From JBBROS01 sp965217935 (lineage in GTDB: Bacteria > Pseudomonadota > Alphaproteobacteria > Acetobacterales > Acetobacteraceae), in NCBI GenBank assembly GCA_965217935.1, contig OZ244581.1, positions 3,286,001-3,350,000 on the forward strand: a stretch of 64,000 bases of DNA, given 5' to 3'. The position numbers and the translations under genes were made by a program. Below are positions 32,219 to 41,750 of the stretch, piece after piece (the first letter of the stretch is position 1; the number at the start of each line of letters is the position of its first letter). Below the pieces are notes generated by a model, which saw nothing but the letters and a program-made list of their open reading frames with translations, did no database searches and was not told the origin of the DNA.

Positions 32219-33362
32219 ATGCACCCGAATGCCCGCACCACCCCTGCTGCCCGCGCCGAAATCGCGCGCTCGACGGAACCCAGCGGCGCAGTCGCCAAGC
32301 GCTATGGCGTCAGCGCCGAAACCGTGCGCAAGTGGCGCGCGAGGCGCCGATGACTGCCTCGACCGCTCTGCACGCCCGCACAACCTGCCCTGGAAGGCGA
32401 GTGAGGAGGAGCGCGCCATCGCCTGCACCCTCCGGCGCGCAACCAGCGTCCCGCTCGACGACCTCACCGTCGTTGTCTGCCACGTCCTGCCGCACCTCAA
32501 CCGCGACAGCGTCTGGCGCATCCTCAAGGCCGAGGGCCTGAACCACCGGCCGAAACCTTTCTCCGAACGCCCCGCCAAAGGCCAGGGCGCCTTCCGCGAC
32601 GACGACCTCGGCGTCGTGCGCATCGACATCAAGCGCCTCCCTCCGCAGCCTTTCCAACCGCCATGCGGCTGGAACCTTGGGCTGCTCCGCCCAAACTGCA
32701 AAGCAGCGACGGCGAGCGGCGCAAGCGCTTCCTGTCTGTCGCCATCGACCGCTGCTCGCGCTCTGTCCACCTCGCGGTCAAAGACAACGAAACCGAGCAA
32801 AGCGCCATCGCCGTCCTGCGCGAGGCTGCTGCTGCCTTCCCATTCCAACTCACCCATGTGCTGACCGGCAACGGCAGCGGCTCTCACGCCAGCCTTCGCC
32901 AAAGCCTGCGCCGACCTGGGCGCGCAGTATCGGCACACTCGCCCCCGCGCGCCCCAGACCAACGGCATGGTCGAGCGCTTCAACGGCCGGGTCAGCAGCG
33001 AAGCGCTCGGCATCAACATCTGCTCGCACCGCGCCCTGGAACAGCTGCTGCGCGGCTTCAACACGGCCTACAACGCCCGCCGCCAGCGCGTGCTGGACGG
33101 CAGGACGCCAAACCAGGCCGTCGCTGAGCGCCTTAAAGCCAAGTCCGAACTCGCCAACCCGGCGCCGCACGGACGCGCAGGCCCCTGCGACGCCACCAAA
33201 GCGCGCCTTATCGCAGACGCTGCCAAGGAGGCTTCACAACCGGACATGCGGGAGGTTGCGCACCGTCTGGGGCGGGCGGCGTCCGCGATCTCGCGCGAGC
33301 GGCGTCGCAATGCGGCCGCGCGGGGTGGCGGGCTGGAGTATCGGGCCACCACGGCGCTCTAG
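32219..33362 (+). pseudogene. IS481-family transposase, multiply frameshifted
   Basis: N-terminal HTH (ARAEIARST, AVAKRYGVSAETVRKWRARR) stops early; the body then appears in successive frames: LNRDSVWRILKAEGLNHRP with a DIKRLPP core Asp, DGERRKRFLSVAIDRCSRSVHLAV, then RPRAPQTNGMVERFNGRVSS with the catalytic Glu of rve-type integrase folds, and FNTAYNARRQRVLDGRTPNQ. At least three frame changes and a short insertion after DIKRLPP. The last frame is closed by the TAG within the CTAG target of the adjoining IS701 B. Confidence 0.85.
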
Positions 33363-34748
33363 TACTACAGCCGTAGTTGAGCGTTGTGTCTGTCCGGAGG
33401 CGGGTGGAATGACGACGAAACGGGATGTTTGCGGGTGGGCTGCGGGTTTGGATGAGGTTGCTGGGCGGATTGCGCCGCGCTTCGGGCGTGCCGAGCCGCG
33501 GCGTCGGGCAGGCGCTTATCTGCGCGGGCTGCTGGCTCCGGTTGAGCGCAAGAACGGCTGGCAGTTGGCCGAGGTGGCTGGCGACGCGACGCCGGACGGG
33601 GTGCAGGAGTTCCTGAGCCGCGCGCGCTGGGACGCGGAGGCGGTGCGCGACGACCTGCAAGCCTACGTGGCGGAGCGCCTGGCCGACCCTGGAGCGGTGC
33701 TGGTTCTGGACGAGACCGGCTTCCTGAAGAAAGGGACGAAGTCGGCTGGCGTCCAGCGGCAGTATACGGGAACCGCGGGCCGCATCGAGACCGCGCAAGT
33801 GGGCGTGTTCCTGGGCGACGCAGGGCGGCACGGCCGCGCCCTGATTGACCGAGCGCTTTACGTGCCCAAGGAGTGGGCCGGGGACGACGCGCGGTGCCGC
33901 GAGGCGCGCATCCCGGCTGACGTGGAGCGTGTGACCAAGCCCAAGCAGGGCCTGGCGATGCTGGAACACGCCCGCGTGGCAGGCGTGCCCTTCTCCTGGG
34001 TCGCTGGCGACAGCGTGTATGGGGCGGACAGCGCCATCCGCCGGTGGGCGGAGCGGCGCCGGCGCGGCTACGTGCTGGCGGTCACGTCTGGCCAGCGCCT
34101 GGCCATGCGCCCGGTCACGACCTGGATCGAGGGGCTGCCGGACGCGGCGTGGCAGCGACTCAGCGCAGGCGACGGCGCCAAGGGACCGCGGCTATACGAC
34201 TGGGCGCACCTGCCTTACAACGGCGGGGCGCCGGGCTTTGCCTGTGCGCTCCTGGTCCGGCGCAGCATTGCTGATCCCGAGGAGGTCACGTTCTACCTGA
34301 CCCATGCGCCCCAGGACACCGCGCTGGCCGAACTGGTGCGCGTCGCGGGCACGCGCTGGTCCATTGAGAGCCTGTTCGAGCAGGCCAAGGGCGAAGTCGG
34401 CCTGGACCAGTATGCCGGTTCAGCGAAGCTGGGAGGCGCTCCTGGGTCGGGTGGCGCCGCCACGTCACCTTGTCCATGCTGGCCCTGGCCTACCTCGCCG
34501 TGGTCCGCCGCAGCGCCGAACAGGGCGCTGCCGGGGGGTGCGGACCCGGCAAGCCTCCAAGCGGACCTGTTGCCGCTCACAGTTCCAGAGATCCGGCGGC
34601 TCATCTCAGCCATCGTGCTCAAGCAACCATCCAGGCCCGATGCCGCCCTGCGGTGGTCAACCTGGCGCAGGCGCCACCAGCAGCGATCCAAGCGCGCCCA
34701 CTGGCGTAAACGAACACGGGGACATTCAGTTGAAACCCGGCTGTAGTA
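33363..34748 (+). mobile_element. IS701-family insertion sequence B
   Basis: Inverted ends TACTACAGCCG (33363-33373) and CGGCTGTAGTA (34738-34748), flanked by the identical 4-bp target duplication CTAG (33359-33362 and 34749-34752), fitting the YTAR rule for IS701. The right CTAG also contains the TA target of the next element. Confidence 0.9.
33409..34746 (+). pseudogene. IS701-family transposase B, frame altered by 25-bp insertion
   Basis: Starts MTTKRDVCGWAAGLDEV after a GGAGG site. Catalytic motifs VLVLDETGFLKKG, SWVAGDSVYGAD and SIESLFEQAKGEVGLDQY are intact. After DQY the sequence at 34414-34438 is identical to that in transposase A, and native SWVGWRRHVTLSMLALAYLAVVRR is pushed into another frame; the original frame is regained around a G6 run (34533-34538), giving PASLQADLLPLTVPEIRRLI at the end. 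A continuous open frame exists but about 35 residues of it are non-native. The stop lies inside the right terminal repeat. Confidence 0.82.
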
Positions 34749-34751
34749 CTA

Positions 34752-35803
34752 GAGCGGTTTTCATTTAAGTCCGGCGAGCACGTATCCTGAGTGCATGAAG
34801 TAGCCGCGTGCGTCCTGGGGCGTGATGGCGGCGAGTGCTGGTCCGAGCGCCTTGTGCAGGGCGTCTGCTGTGCGTGCGGCGGCTTGGCGCAGCTTGCCTT
34901 TCAGCTTGGCCCAGCCTGGCTCAATGGGGTTCAGGTCTGGGCTGTAGGGAGGCAGGTAACGGCAGGCAAACCCCGAGGCGTCCAGCGCCGCCCGCACCGC
35001 GGGCGTTTTGTGCGCGGCCAGGGTGTCCATCACCAGCACGGCGTCAGGCCGCACTTGGCGCAGCTTAGGCAGCAGCGCCTTGTCGAGAAAGGCCGTGAAC
35101 ACGGCGGCGTCGGTTGCGGCCTCGACCGACATGGCGGCCACGATGCCGTTTACGCCAAGCGCGCCTAGCACGGTCACGCGCTTCCAGCGGCCCGCGGGTG
35201 CTGTGCCCAGAGCGCGTTGCCCGCGCGGGGCGCGGCCATGCAGGCAGGCCATGTTGGTCAGCGCGCCGCACTCGTCCAGGAACACCAGCCGCTCCGGCGC
35301 GATCCCTTCCACCCCGGCCTGCGCGTCCGTGCGCCAGGCGGCCCGGGCGCGTGCCACGTCGTCACGGTCCTGCTCGGCCGCGCGCAGCGTGCGCTTTTTT
35401 CCAGCTCCACCTCATGCGCGCCAGCGCCCGGCGCACGGTGGACACGTGAACCAGCACCTTGGCCTCCTCGGCCAAGCGGTCCCGGCACTGCGCCAAGGTC
35501 AGGTGGTTGGCGCCTTCCAGCACCCGCCGCAGCGCCGCCTCTGCCTTGCCTGCAATCACCGGCTTGCGGTGGCCGCCCATCTTGCCCGCCACGCGCCGCC
35601 CGTCCCGCCGAAGCGCCCGCGCCCAGTCCTGCACCGTCGAGCGGCCCACCGCGATCCGCCGGGCCACAGCCGACATCGCTTCTCCCGCCTCAACCGCCGC
35701 CAAAACCCGCTCCCGCAAGTCCGCCGAATACGCACCAGCCAGCAAAGCCATCCCAAAACCAGGCATATGGGAACAAATCGCCGGACCTCAACGCAAATCG
35801 CTC
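34752..35803 (-). mobile_element. IS630-family insertion sequence 1
   Basis: Imperfect inverted ends: left GAGCGGTTTTCATTTAAG, right (complement) GAGCGATTTGCGTTGAGG, each followed by TCCGG. Flanked by TA on both sides (34750-34751 and 35804-35805), the IS630 target duplication. The left TA is inside the CTAG duplication of IS701 B; the right TA is shared with the next IS630. Confidence 0.85.
34761..35766 (-). pseudogene. IS630-family transposase 1, two reading frames
   Basis: First frame (35362-35766): ADLRERVLAAVEAGEAMSAV helix-turn-helix and VHVSTVRRALARMRWSW. Second frame (34761-35357): ERLVFLDECGALTNM (Asp), LVMDTLAAHKTPAV (Asp) and YSPDLNPIEPGWAKLK (Glu), a full DDE core. The frames join at a TGGAAAAAAGCG run where a +1 (or -2) shift restores KKRTLRAAEQDRDDVA. 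It is either a programmed frameshift as seen in some IS630 members or a 1-bp mutation; the sequence alone cannot decide. Confidence 0.8.
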
Positions 35804-35805
35804 TA

Positions 35806-37037
35806 GTGCCCTGAATCGCTTATAATGCCGGGTATAAGCGCTTGAGCTTAATGCGTGCGTCGGCGGTGGTGAATTGCCAATCGGCCTTGGTGTGGTTCTT
35901 GTTGCGGCTATCTTGCCATGCGGCGACCTCGTCGATCAGGGTCTGCTTTTGGGGAATGCGCCGGCCGAGACACTGCGACGACAAGACGCTGAGCTCGGTT
36001 TCCGCCATGTCCAACCAGCTGCCGTGCTTGGGCGTGTAATGCCACTCGAAGCGTTCGGCCAAGCGGCGCGCCTCGGCGGCGGGGAAGGCCTCGTAAAGTG
36101 ACGCGGGTTTGTGGGTGCTGAGATTGTCCTGCACGAGCACGATCCGGCTTGCTGGCGGACAATGCGTGTCGGACAACTCCTTGAGCGCCACGGCGTCATC
36201 CAGCGCGGCGCGGCGGCCGGTGATCTTGACGTGCCGCCAGCCCTCCAGCGGGGCGAACATCATGAACAGATTGGCAGTGCCGTTGCGTGCATACTCGTCG
36301 TCGTGCCGGGCCGGTCGCCCTGGCCGGGCCGGGATCGGCACGCGGGTCTCGCTGATCAGCTGCTTGGAGGTCTCGTCAAGGCAAACCACCGGGCGCTTGG
36401 GATCATGCGGCCTGTGATAGACCTCGAGCACGTCTTCCATGCCGGCTACGAAGGCGGCGTTGGCCTCGGGCGGGATGACCCCTGCTTCTGAAGATGCGGC
36501 TTGAGCGTGTTTTTTTGAGCGTCCGCCCGATCGTGTTGTCGCTGGCGCGCGCGACGATGTTCAGCTCCGCCACCGCCGTGTCCAACAGTTGCAGCGTCCA
36601 TCGTGAACGCCCCTTGGGCGGTTCGGAACAGGCGAGCGCGATCAGCTTGGCCTCAGCGACGCCGTCGAAGACGCGCTTTCTGGCTGACCGTGGGGAATGC
36701 TTGCGGGTCAGCGCGGCGTCCACTCCGCCTTCCACCAAGTCCTGGCGGGTGCGGGCAACGGCGCCGACGCTGGTATCGAGCGCTCCGGCGACTTCGCTGC
36801 CGCTCCAGCCCTCGCCGGCGTCCGAGGCATCGGCCTTCAGCAGGATCCGCGCCTTCAGCACTTGGCGTGCCGGTCGTCTGCCGGTTTGGATCAGCGCGGT
36901 CAGCTGCTGCCGCTCTTCGACACTCAGCGCTACGACATACGTCTTCACGCCAGGTTGTTTCGCGGTCACGACGCGTCTGCGAGGTTGCCGGAACGATCGA
37001 TTCAGACATGGGCCGCGAAATCAATGACGAAGGGCAC
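35806..37037 (-). mobile_element. IS630-family insertion sequence 2
   Basis: Ends GTGCCCT and AGGGCAC, flanked by TA (35804-35805 and 37038-37039). It is inserted directly beside IS630 element 1, sharing a single TA between them. Encodes a disrupted IS630 transposase. Confidence 0.82.
35820..36969 (-). pseudogene. IS630-family transposase 2, disrupted
   Basis: First frame (36403-36969): QVLKARILLKADAS, SRWTLQLLDTAVAELNIV, IGRTLKK. Second frame (35820-36440): RPVVCLDETSKQLI (Asp), RIVLVQDNLSTHKPASLY (Asp), WLDMAETELSVLSSQ (Glu), KADWQFTTADARIKLKRLYP. Compared with the family sequence KKNxLKPHLQKQxVIPP, one A is missing in the A run and one base is missing before GGTCATC, so two single-base losses separate the halves. 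Confidence 0.85.
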
Positions 37038-37045
37038 TAGCTCAA

Positions 37046-38337
37046 TCACCGGCGGCTTCCCGAGCCGATCGCCAAGGTCACGTCCGTCAACGTGGTTGAA
37101 ATTGCGGCGTAGGTTGAGGTGGCCGCATGTCGGGCTGCTACGGTGGAACGCTGTGGTGGAGCGGCGTCGATCAGTGGCGGCGTGAGTTCGGCCATGACCT
37201 CGGTCTGCATGGTGCGGTGCTGGAGCTGCCATTCGTCGTGGGCTTCCAATAGCACGGCGCCGATCAGGCGGATGATGGATGCCTCGCCGGGGACGATCCG
37301 ACGGCGTCGGCGCGGCGTCTGATCTCCTTGTTGAGGCGTTCAAGCGGGTTCGTGGGGTGGAGCTTGGCCCGGTGCTGGGCGGGCAAGCCCATGTGCGCCA
37401 GCACGTCGGCCTCGCTGTCGTCGATGAATGCGGCGGGCTTTGGCCGCGCGGGTCGGAGTTGGTCGGCAACGTGGCGAAGCGTTTGGCTGGCGGACGGGCG
37501 GCCGGGTTGGATGAACGCCTGACGGAGCGCGGCCGAGGCCATGTTCTGCTGGGCTTTCGGCACGTAGGCCTGCGCGTTGCGCATCCAATGAACCCGGCAT
37601 CTTTGCCAGGCCGAGCCCATCACCCGCCGGATCGCGGCTTTGAGGCCTTCGTGCGCGTCCGAGATCACCAGCTTGGCGCCGCGCAGGCCGCGGCGGACCA
37701 GGCTCTTGAGGAATGTCGCCCAGAACGTTTCCGCCTCCGAAGGCCCGATGCGCAGGCCGGCGATCTCCCGCTGGCCCTCGGCGTTCGCCGCCGCGGCGGC
37801 TGTCGCGGCGACGCTGGTGATCCGCCCACCCTCGCGCTGCTTGAGGCAGGCGGCATCCAGCCACAGGCAGGGCCAGTCGCCGGCAAGGGGGCGTTCGAGG
37901 AAGGCGCCCGCGCGGTCGTCGATGTCGCGGCGCAGCTTGCGCAGCGTGCTCTTGCCGATCCCCGCCAGCCCCATCGCCTGCACCCGGTGCCGACCCGCCG
38001 GGTCGAGACGCCCCCGATCCAGGCCTCCTGGACGACAGCGGCCAGGGTCTTCTCCGACGTCCGCCGCGGCTCCAGGAACGGCGGGAAGCAGCGGCCCTGG
38101 CGCAGCTTTGGGGGCCGCCGCTGCAAACTGCCCGGGCGCGTGTCGAGCGTGCGGTCGCGATAGCCGTGGCGGTAGGTCGTGCGCTCGCCGGTGCGCCCGT
38201 GCCGCCCGGCGGCCGATCAGGCCGTCCACGTCCGTCTCCATCAGCACCTGCGCAACAGCCTCCGCCACGCTGCGCAGACAGTCGCCGTCTCCGGCTTTGG
38301 CCAGCAGCTCGGCCAACGGCCGTCTGCCCTCGGTCAT
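37046..38337 (-). pseudogene. IS256-family transposase, frameshifted
   Basis: N-terminus MTEGRRPLAELLAKAGDGD; a frame change after MET(D)VDGLIG leads to PPKLRQGRCFPPFLEPRR and EKTLAAVVQEAWIGGVSTRR, then back to KSTLRKLRRDIDDRAGAF. Catalytic residues are in CLWLDAACLKQREGG, KLVISDAHEGLKAAI and NPLERLNKEIRRR. A last frame change before IVPGEASIIRLIGAVLLE gives the true C-terminus ending at 37046. At least three frameshifts; inactive. Confidence 0.87.
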
Positions 38338-38620
38338 CGGGTCCTCGTCGGTTCGGGTTGGAGCCTCGCAACTCCACCTGAGCCAGCCAATCCGGTGACC
38401 ACCTCCGCCTGCAACGCCGTTGTCAGCAAATTTCCACCATGAGCGCGGACGCTACCATGACGATCGTTTCACGGCCCGGCGGGCACGCGCACCACCAAAG
38501 GCAGCAGTCAGCCCGGGCGAGCTGTGTGAATGTTCACGAAGGCCGTGCGGGGATCGTCGAGCGCCCGTTCGAGTGGGCCGTCCACATCTTCACCGGCGCA
38601 GACCTGTCCTAACCCATCTT
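38338..38620. other. Gene-free stretch between IS256 and inverted-repeat element
   Basis: No complete gene seen. A plus-strand open stretch at 38523-38612 (VNVHEGRAGIVERPFEWAVH, ending FTGADLS and TAA) looks like a possible gene tail, but it was not matched to a family and is not called. Confidence 0.5.
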
Positions 38621-38759
38621 ATTCACGGGCATGGCTGCGGTTTGCTGGCGGGTGTCGCGTAAGCTACTGATAGGGTTTACGGATTGGGTGTCGAAGCCAC
38701 TTGTTCCCGTCATTACGCCGAGCCGCACCCGCCAGCAAACCGCAGCCATGCCCGTGAAT
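38621..38759. repeat. 139-bp element with 34-bp perfect inverted arms (MITE-like)
   Basis: Arms at 38621-38654 and 38726-38759 are perfectly complementary (start ATTCACGGGCATGGCTGCGG, continue TTTGCTGGCGGGTG) around a 71-bp unique centre. No open frame inside. The geometry fits a miniature inverted-repeat element or a strong hairpin. It sits 38 bp beyond the stop of the glycosyltransferase gene. Confidence 0.93.
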
Positions 38760-38797
38760 TATCCGGGATAGCAAGGGCAAGGACAATGCAATTCATT

Positions 38798-40963
38798 TCA
38801 TCGCACCGCCCTTAACCGGGGCCGCTGCAAGCTCGGCTCGGTAACACCTACTCGGTCCACAACGCCAGTCCGATAATGCGGTTTGGCAATGATTTCTTGG
38901 ATTGCCTCCAGCCGTTGCCTGTATCGCTGGGCGACAGCGGAAGCGCTGAAATGCTTCATGACGTACTTCTGAGCGATCTTGGCCTTCTTCCGCGCCTCAC
39001 TCGGTTGCTCCTCAACCCGTCGCAGGCACTCAACCGCGGACCGGATTTGCGGCTCGGCCCATTGGCTTCCGCGTTCGACAAAGATGTATTCGTCTTGCCA
39101 TGGGGCAATAAGGTCAAAATCAACGAGGAAGCAGGTCTCCTCGTTACAGAATTCAAGATTGCCTGAGTAGGCGGTTGCGACGACCGGGATACCTAATTGC
39201 ATCGCTTCGATAAGCCCGAAACCCCACCCTTCAGATCTATGCAGCGAGACATAACAATCGCAGAGCCGCTTGAAAGCAATGAGCTCCGCATAGGTAAGCG
39301 TCTCATCAATCACGATTATCCTTTGGTCGGCACTGCAATGCTCCAAAATTTTCGTCCAAACCTTCTTCTGGTTCAGGGTGTCGACCTTCGTGCGATTCTG
39401 AGTTTTTAAGACCAGCCTCACATTCGTGTTTTCGGGTGGGAACGCATCCCGGAATGCTTGTACGGCAGCCAAGGGGTTTTTTCGTTCAATGTATGAGAAC
39501 GAATCAAACGTGACGAGAAAGATAAAGGCATTCTCCGGCAGCCCAAAGTATCTGCGAGTCACATCCAGGCCGATAGGCGTCTCCTCAACCGCCATTCCTA
39601 CGTTGATGACTGGAATGTTGGTTTGCCTGCTGTAAATTTCTCGATTATATTCGGAAGACACCCAAATTTCATCCAGCATTTCCAAAGCTAGACGATGGCA
39701 TTTTGGAAGTTTGGTAAGTTCCCAAAAAAAATACCCTATATTATAAGAATTTTTGTATATAGAGTTGTTCATATACGCGAATGCAAGTGGAATGGATTCG
39801 GCGTTCAAGTGAATAAGATTGATCTCTCTTACAGCGTCTGAATATTCCATTTCTGACATTGTGGAGTAACCCTGAGGCGCCGGGTTATCCATGTCAAAAA
39901 CTCGAAGCGACAGTTCATGGTCCGTTCTTAGGAGCGCCTGCAATGACATTCGCGATGCCTGGCCCAACCCTGAGGCAGACGTCAGCGGTCCAATAAGTGC
40001 AACGCCAGCTTCGGGCTTTGCGTCAGAGGCCTTATCCCAGCCAAAGCACTCACCAGCGTGAATGATGGAGTCGTTATCTAGACGACGGCCCGACCTCAAC
40101 GAGTATCCGCCACGCTCTATGGACTGCATCAACAGTTGCCGTAGCTCCCGACCACTCTCCAAAGCTTGCTGAAGCTCTCGACCGGACAGTTGCGACGTTT
40201 TTGGCCGGTCTGAAACATCCCGCGCGGCAAAGCGCGTCAGATTCATGAACTCGGCGGCACATGGCGTCGCCAGCACCTCGTCCAATGTAATGTAGCCAGG
40301 ATGGCTTTCTGAGGGCCGTAGCAGCCGCCCAACGGCATCTGGCGGCAAAAACCGAACGAGATACGGTCTTTCAGCGCATTTCACGAGCAAAAGAGTTAAC
40401 AATGCAAGCCTATCTGTCACGCGGCTTATATCTAGGAAATGAAGACTTGGGCTAACAGCATAAAATCTGAATGCAAAATAATTCAGGTGATAGGGTAACC
40501 ATCGCTGCCCTGGATCAATCTGACGGAGTAGATCAACATAATAGTCCGGAATAAGGCTATCTTCTAAATTCAAATCTGGTACGCGCTCTATGCACCACCA
40601 ATATATAGCTTCTAAACAGTGTTTCGCATCGGCCATGTTCCACTGCTGGCCTAATTCTCGCCGGATGAAGCTGTATGAGACAACGCTGATCGGGTGAGCG
40701 AAATCGTGGACGGGCAATGGCTTATTCAGGAAAGCGATCTGCTTAGCCGAAAGAGGAAGTATTTTCTTTCTGTGTTGATGATAAACTCGCAGATACCAAT
40801 CTAAAATCCGAAGTTTTTCCTGAATGTTCCCGTTTAAGTCAAATTTGTCTTCGGCTCGGACCCGGTAGAATTCAAAAGCCAAGTAGGCGCTGATCAGACC
40901 ATCTGAAGAGCCATGATTGCTGTCGGCGAAAAGTTTCTCTGGGTCAGCGCGGCTTACGAACAT
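38798..40963 (-). CDS. Glycosyltransferase family 4-like protein with long N-terminal region
   Basis: A 721-residue protein. Residues about 1-300 are helical and unrecognised; about 318-700 form a GT-B glycosyltransferase: GPLTSASGLGQASRMSL (acceptor loop), IGYFFWELTKLP, DEIWVSSEYNREI, FLVTFDSFSYIERKNPLAAV and the nucleotide-sugar E-x7-E motif in LHRSEGWGFGLIEAMQLGIPV (split around the glutamates). Probably transfers a sugar in exopolysaccharide or LPS assembly. Base composition is clearly lower in GC than almost everything else in the window, and it borders the IS graveyard, so recent transfer is likely. Confidence 0.88.
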   Translation of the reverse strand: MFVSRADPEKLFADSNHGSSDGLISAYLAFEFYRVRAEDKFDLNGNIQEKLRILDWYLRVYHQHRKKILPLSAKQIAFLNKPLPVHDFAHPISVVSYSFIRRELGQQWNMADAKHCLEAIYWWCIERVPDLNLEDSLIPDYYVDLLRQIDPGQRWLPYHLNYFAFRFYAVSPSLHFLDISRVTDRLALLTLLLVKCAERPYLVRFLPPDAVGRLLRPSESHPGYITLDEVLATPCAAEFMNLTRFAARDVSDRPKTSQLSGRELQQALESGRELRQLLMQSIERGGYSLRSGRRLDNDSIIHAGECFGWDKASDAKPEAGVALIGPLTSASGLGQASRMSLQALLRTDHELSLRVFDMDNPAPQGYSTMSEMEYSDAVREINLIHLNAESIPLAFAYMNNSIYKNSYNIGYFFWELTKLPKCHRLALEMLDEIWVSSEYNREIYSRQTNIPVINVGMAVEETPIGLDVTRRYFGLPENAFIFLVTFDSFSYIERKNPLAAVQAFRDAFPPENTNVRLVLKTQNRTKVDTLNQKKVWTKILEHCSADQRIIVIDETLTYAELIAFKRLCDCYVSLHRSEGWGFGLIEAMQLGIPVVATAYSGNLEFCNEETCFLVDFDLIAPWQDEYIFVERGSQWAEPQIRSAVECLRRVEEQPSEARKKAKIAQKYVMKHFSASAVAQRYRQRLEAIQEIIAKPHYRTGVVDRVGVTEPSLQRPRLRAVR

Positions 40964-40978
40964 TGGACAGCTCTTTCA

Positions 40979-41485
40979 CTATCGAGGAGGCAAATCGGCA
41001 TCAGCCGCCAAGTGGGTCGCCAGAGCAGGCTCAAGCACATCGAGGAATTTCGGGAACCAGTCCTGACGCAGAAGAGTGCCGAACGTGCTTGTCGCTATGG
41101 TGATTGCACCGGCCTCGCCGCGCTTCCCAGGCTGGGCCAGCGTAATTGCCGCACCAGAAAGGTCCCAATCCCGGACGTCGATGCGGAAACCATGAACGCC
41201 GTTGCCGATTCCGGCGTCGAGCAGGTCTTTCCTAAACGCGTTCGCAACGCCGAGTTTACGTTTGTTTGAATTTAATGAGACCTCAACCTTAACGGTCGTG
41301 TTCGGAAGGCTGCGAATCCATGCCCATCCGTTTACGAAGCCGCCGTCGAGATTGTCGAAGTGCATCTCCCAATCGTCTGCTTCCCGGCGATCATCTGTCA
41401 TCGTTTGTCTAGCAATGTCGGCTGAACCGCTAAGGGAAGTTAGCTCGTCATACTCTATCTCAGGTTGCTTAGATTTTTCGATCAT
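40979..41485 (-). CDS. Small protein with GWAW beta-domain, partner of the glycosyltransferase
   Basis: A 168-residue protein, 15 bp upstream of the glycosyltransferase on the same strand. Residues about 45-130 (GGFVNGWAWIRSLPNTTVKV, ANAFRKDLLDAGIGNGVHGF) resemble the short beta-sandwich repeats (GWAWDP...R.DL...GIG.G.HGF) that precede or are fused to glycosyltransferases in Acetobacteraceae. No signal peptide. Function unknown; possible carbohydrate-binding accessory. Atypically low GC like its partner. Confidence 0.72.
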   Translation of the reverse strand: MIEKSKQPEIEYDELTSLSGSADIARQTMTDDRREADDWEMHFDNLDGGFVNGWAWIRSLPNTTVKVEVSLNSNKRKLGVANAFRKDLLDAGIGNGVHGFRIDVRDWDLSGAAITLAQPGKRGEAGAITIATSTFGTLLRQDWFPKFLDVLEPALATHLAADADLPPR

Positions 41486-41750
41486 CTCTTGTACGTAGCC
41501 CTACGAACCATCTACACACCAAAGACCGTTTGCGAAGATTTGGCAATAGGGTTCAGTTTGCCTCTTGACGGGCTTGACCGGGGACGGTCTTGTGACGATC
41601 GTGTATAGAAGCGAATCCCGCATAGCCCGTGGGCAAGTTGCTGCAAATAATTGCAACAACAATGTCCGTGTATCTTTGTGCCTTTACTAGAAATCTGCTC
41701 TTGTTGCTTGAGAAGCCTTCCAAAGCGTGGTTGCGTCTGAGCGTTTCTTT

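Noticed and set aside
36525..36545. A7 run in IS630-2 as a programmed frameshift
   Set aside because: Restoring the family sequence needs two separate single-base changes, so ordinary decay is simpler.
38523..38612. Short open frame ending FTGADLS
   Set aside because: It resembles a gene tail but could not be assigned to any family and has no start or ribosome-binding site.
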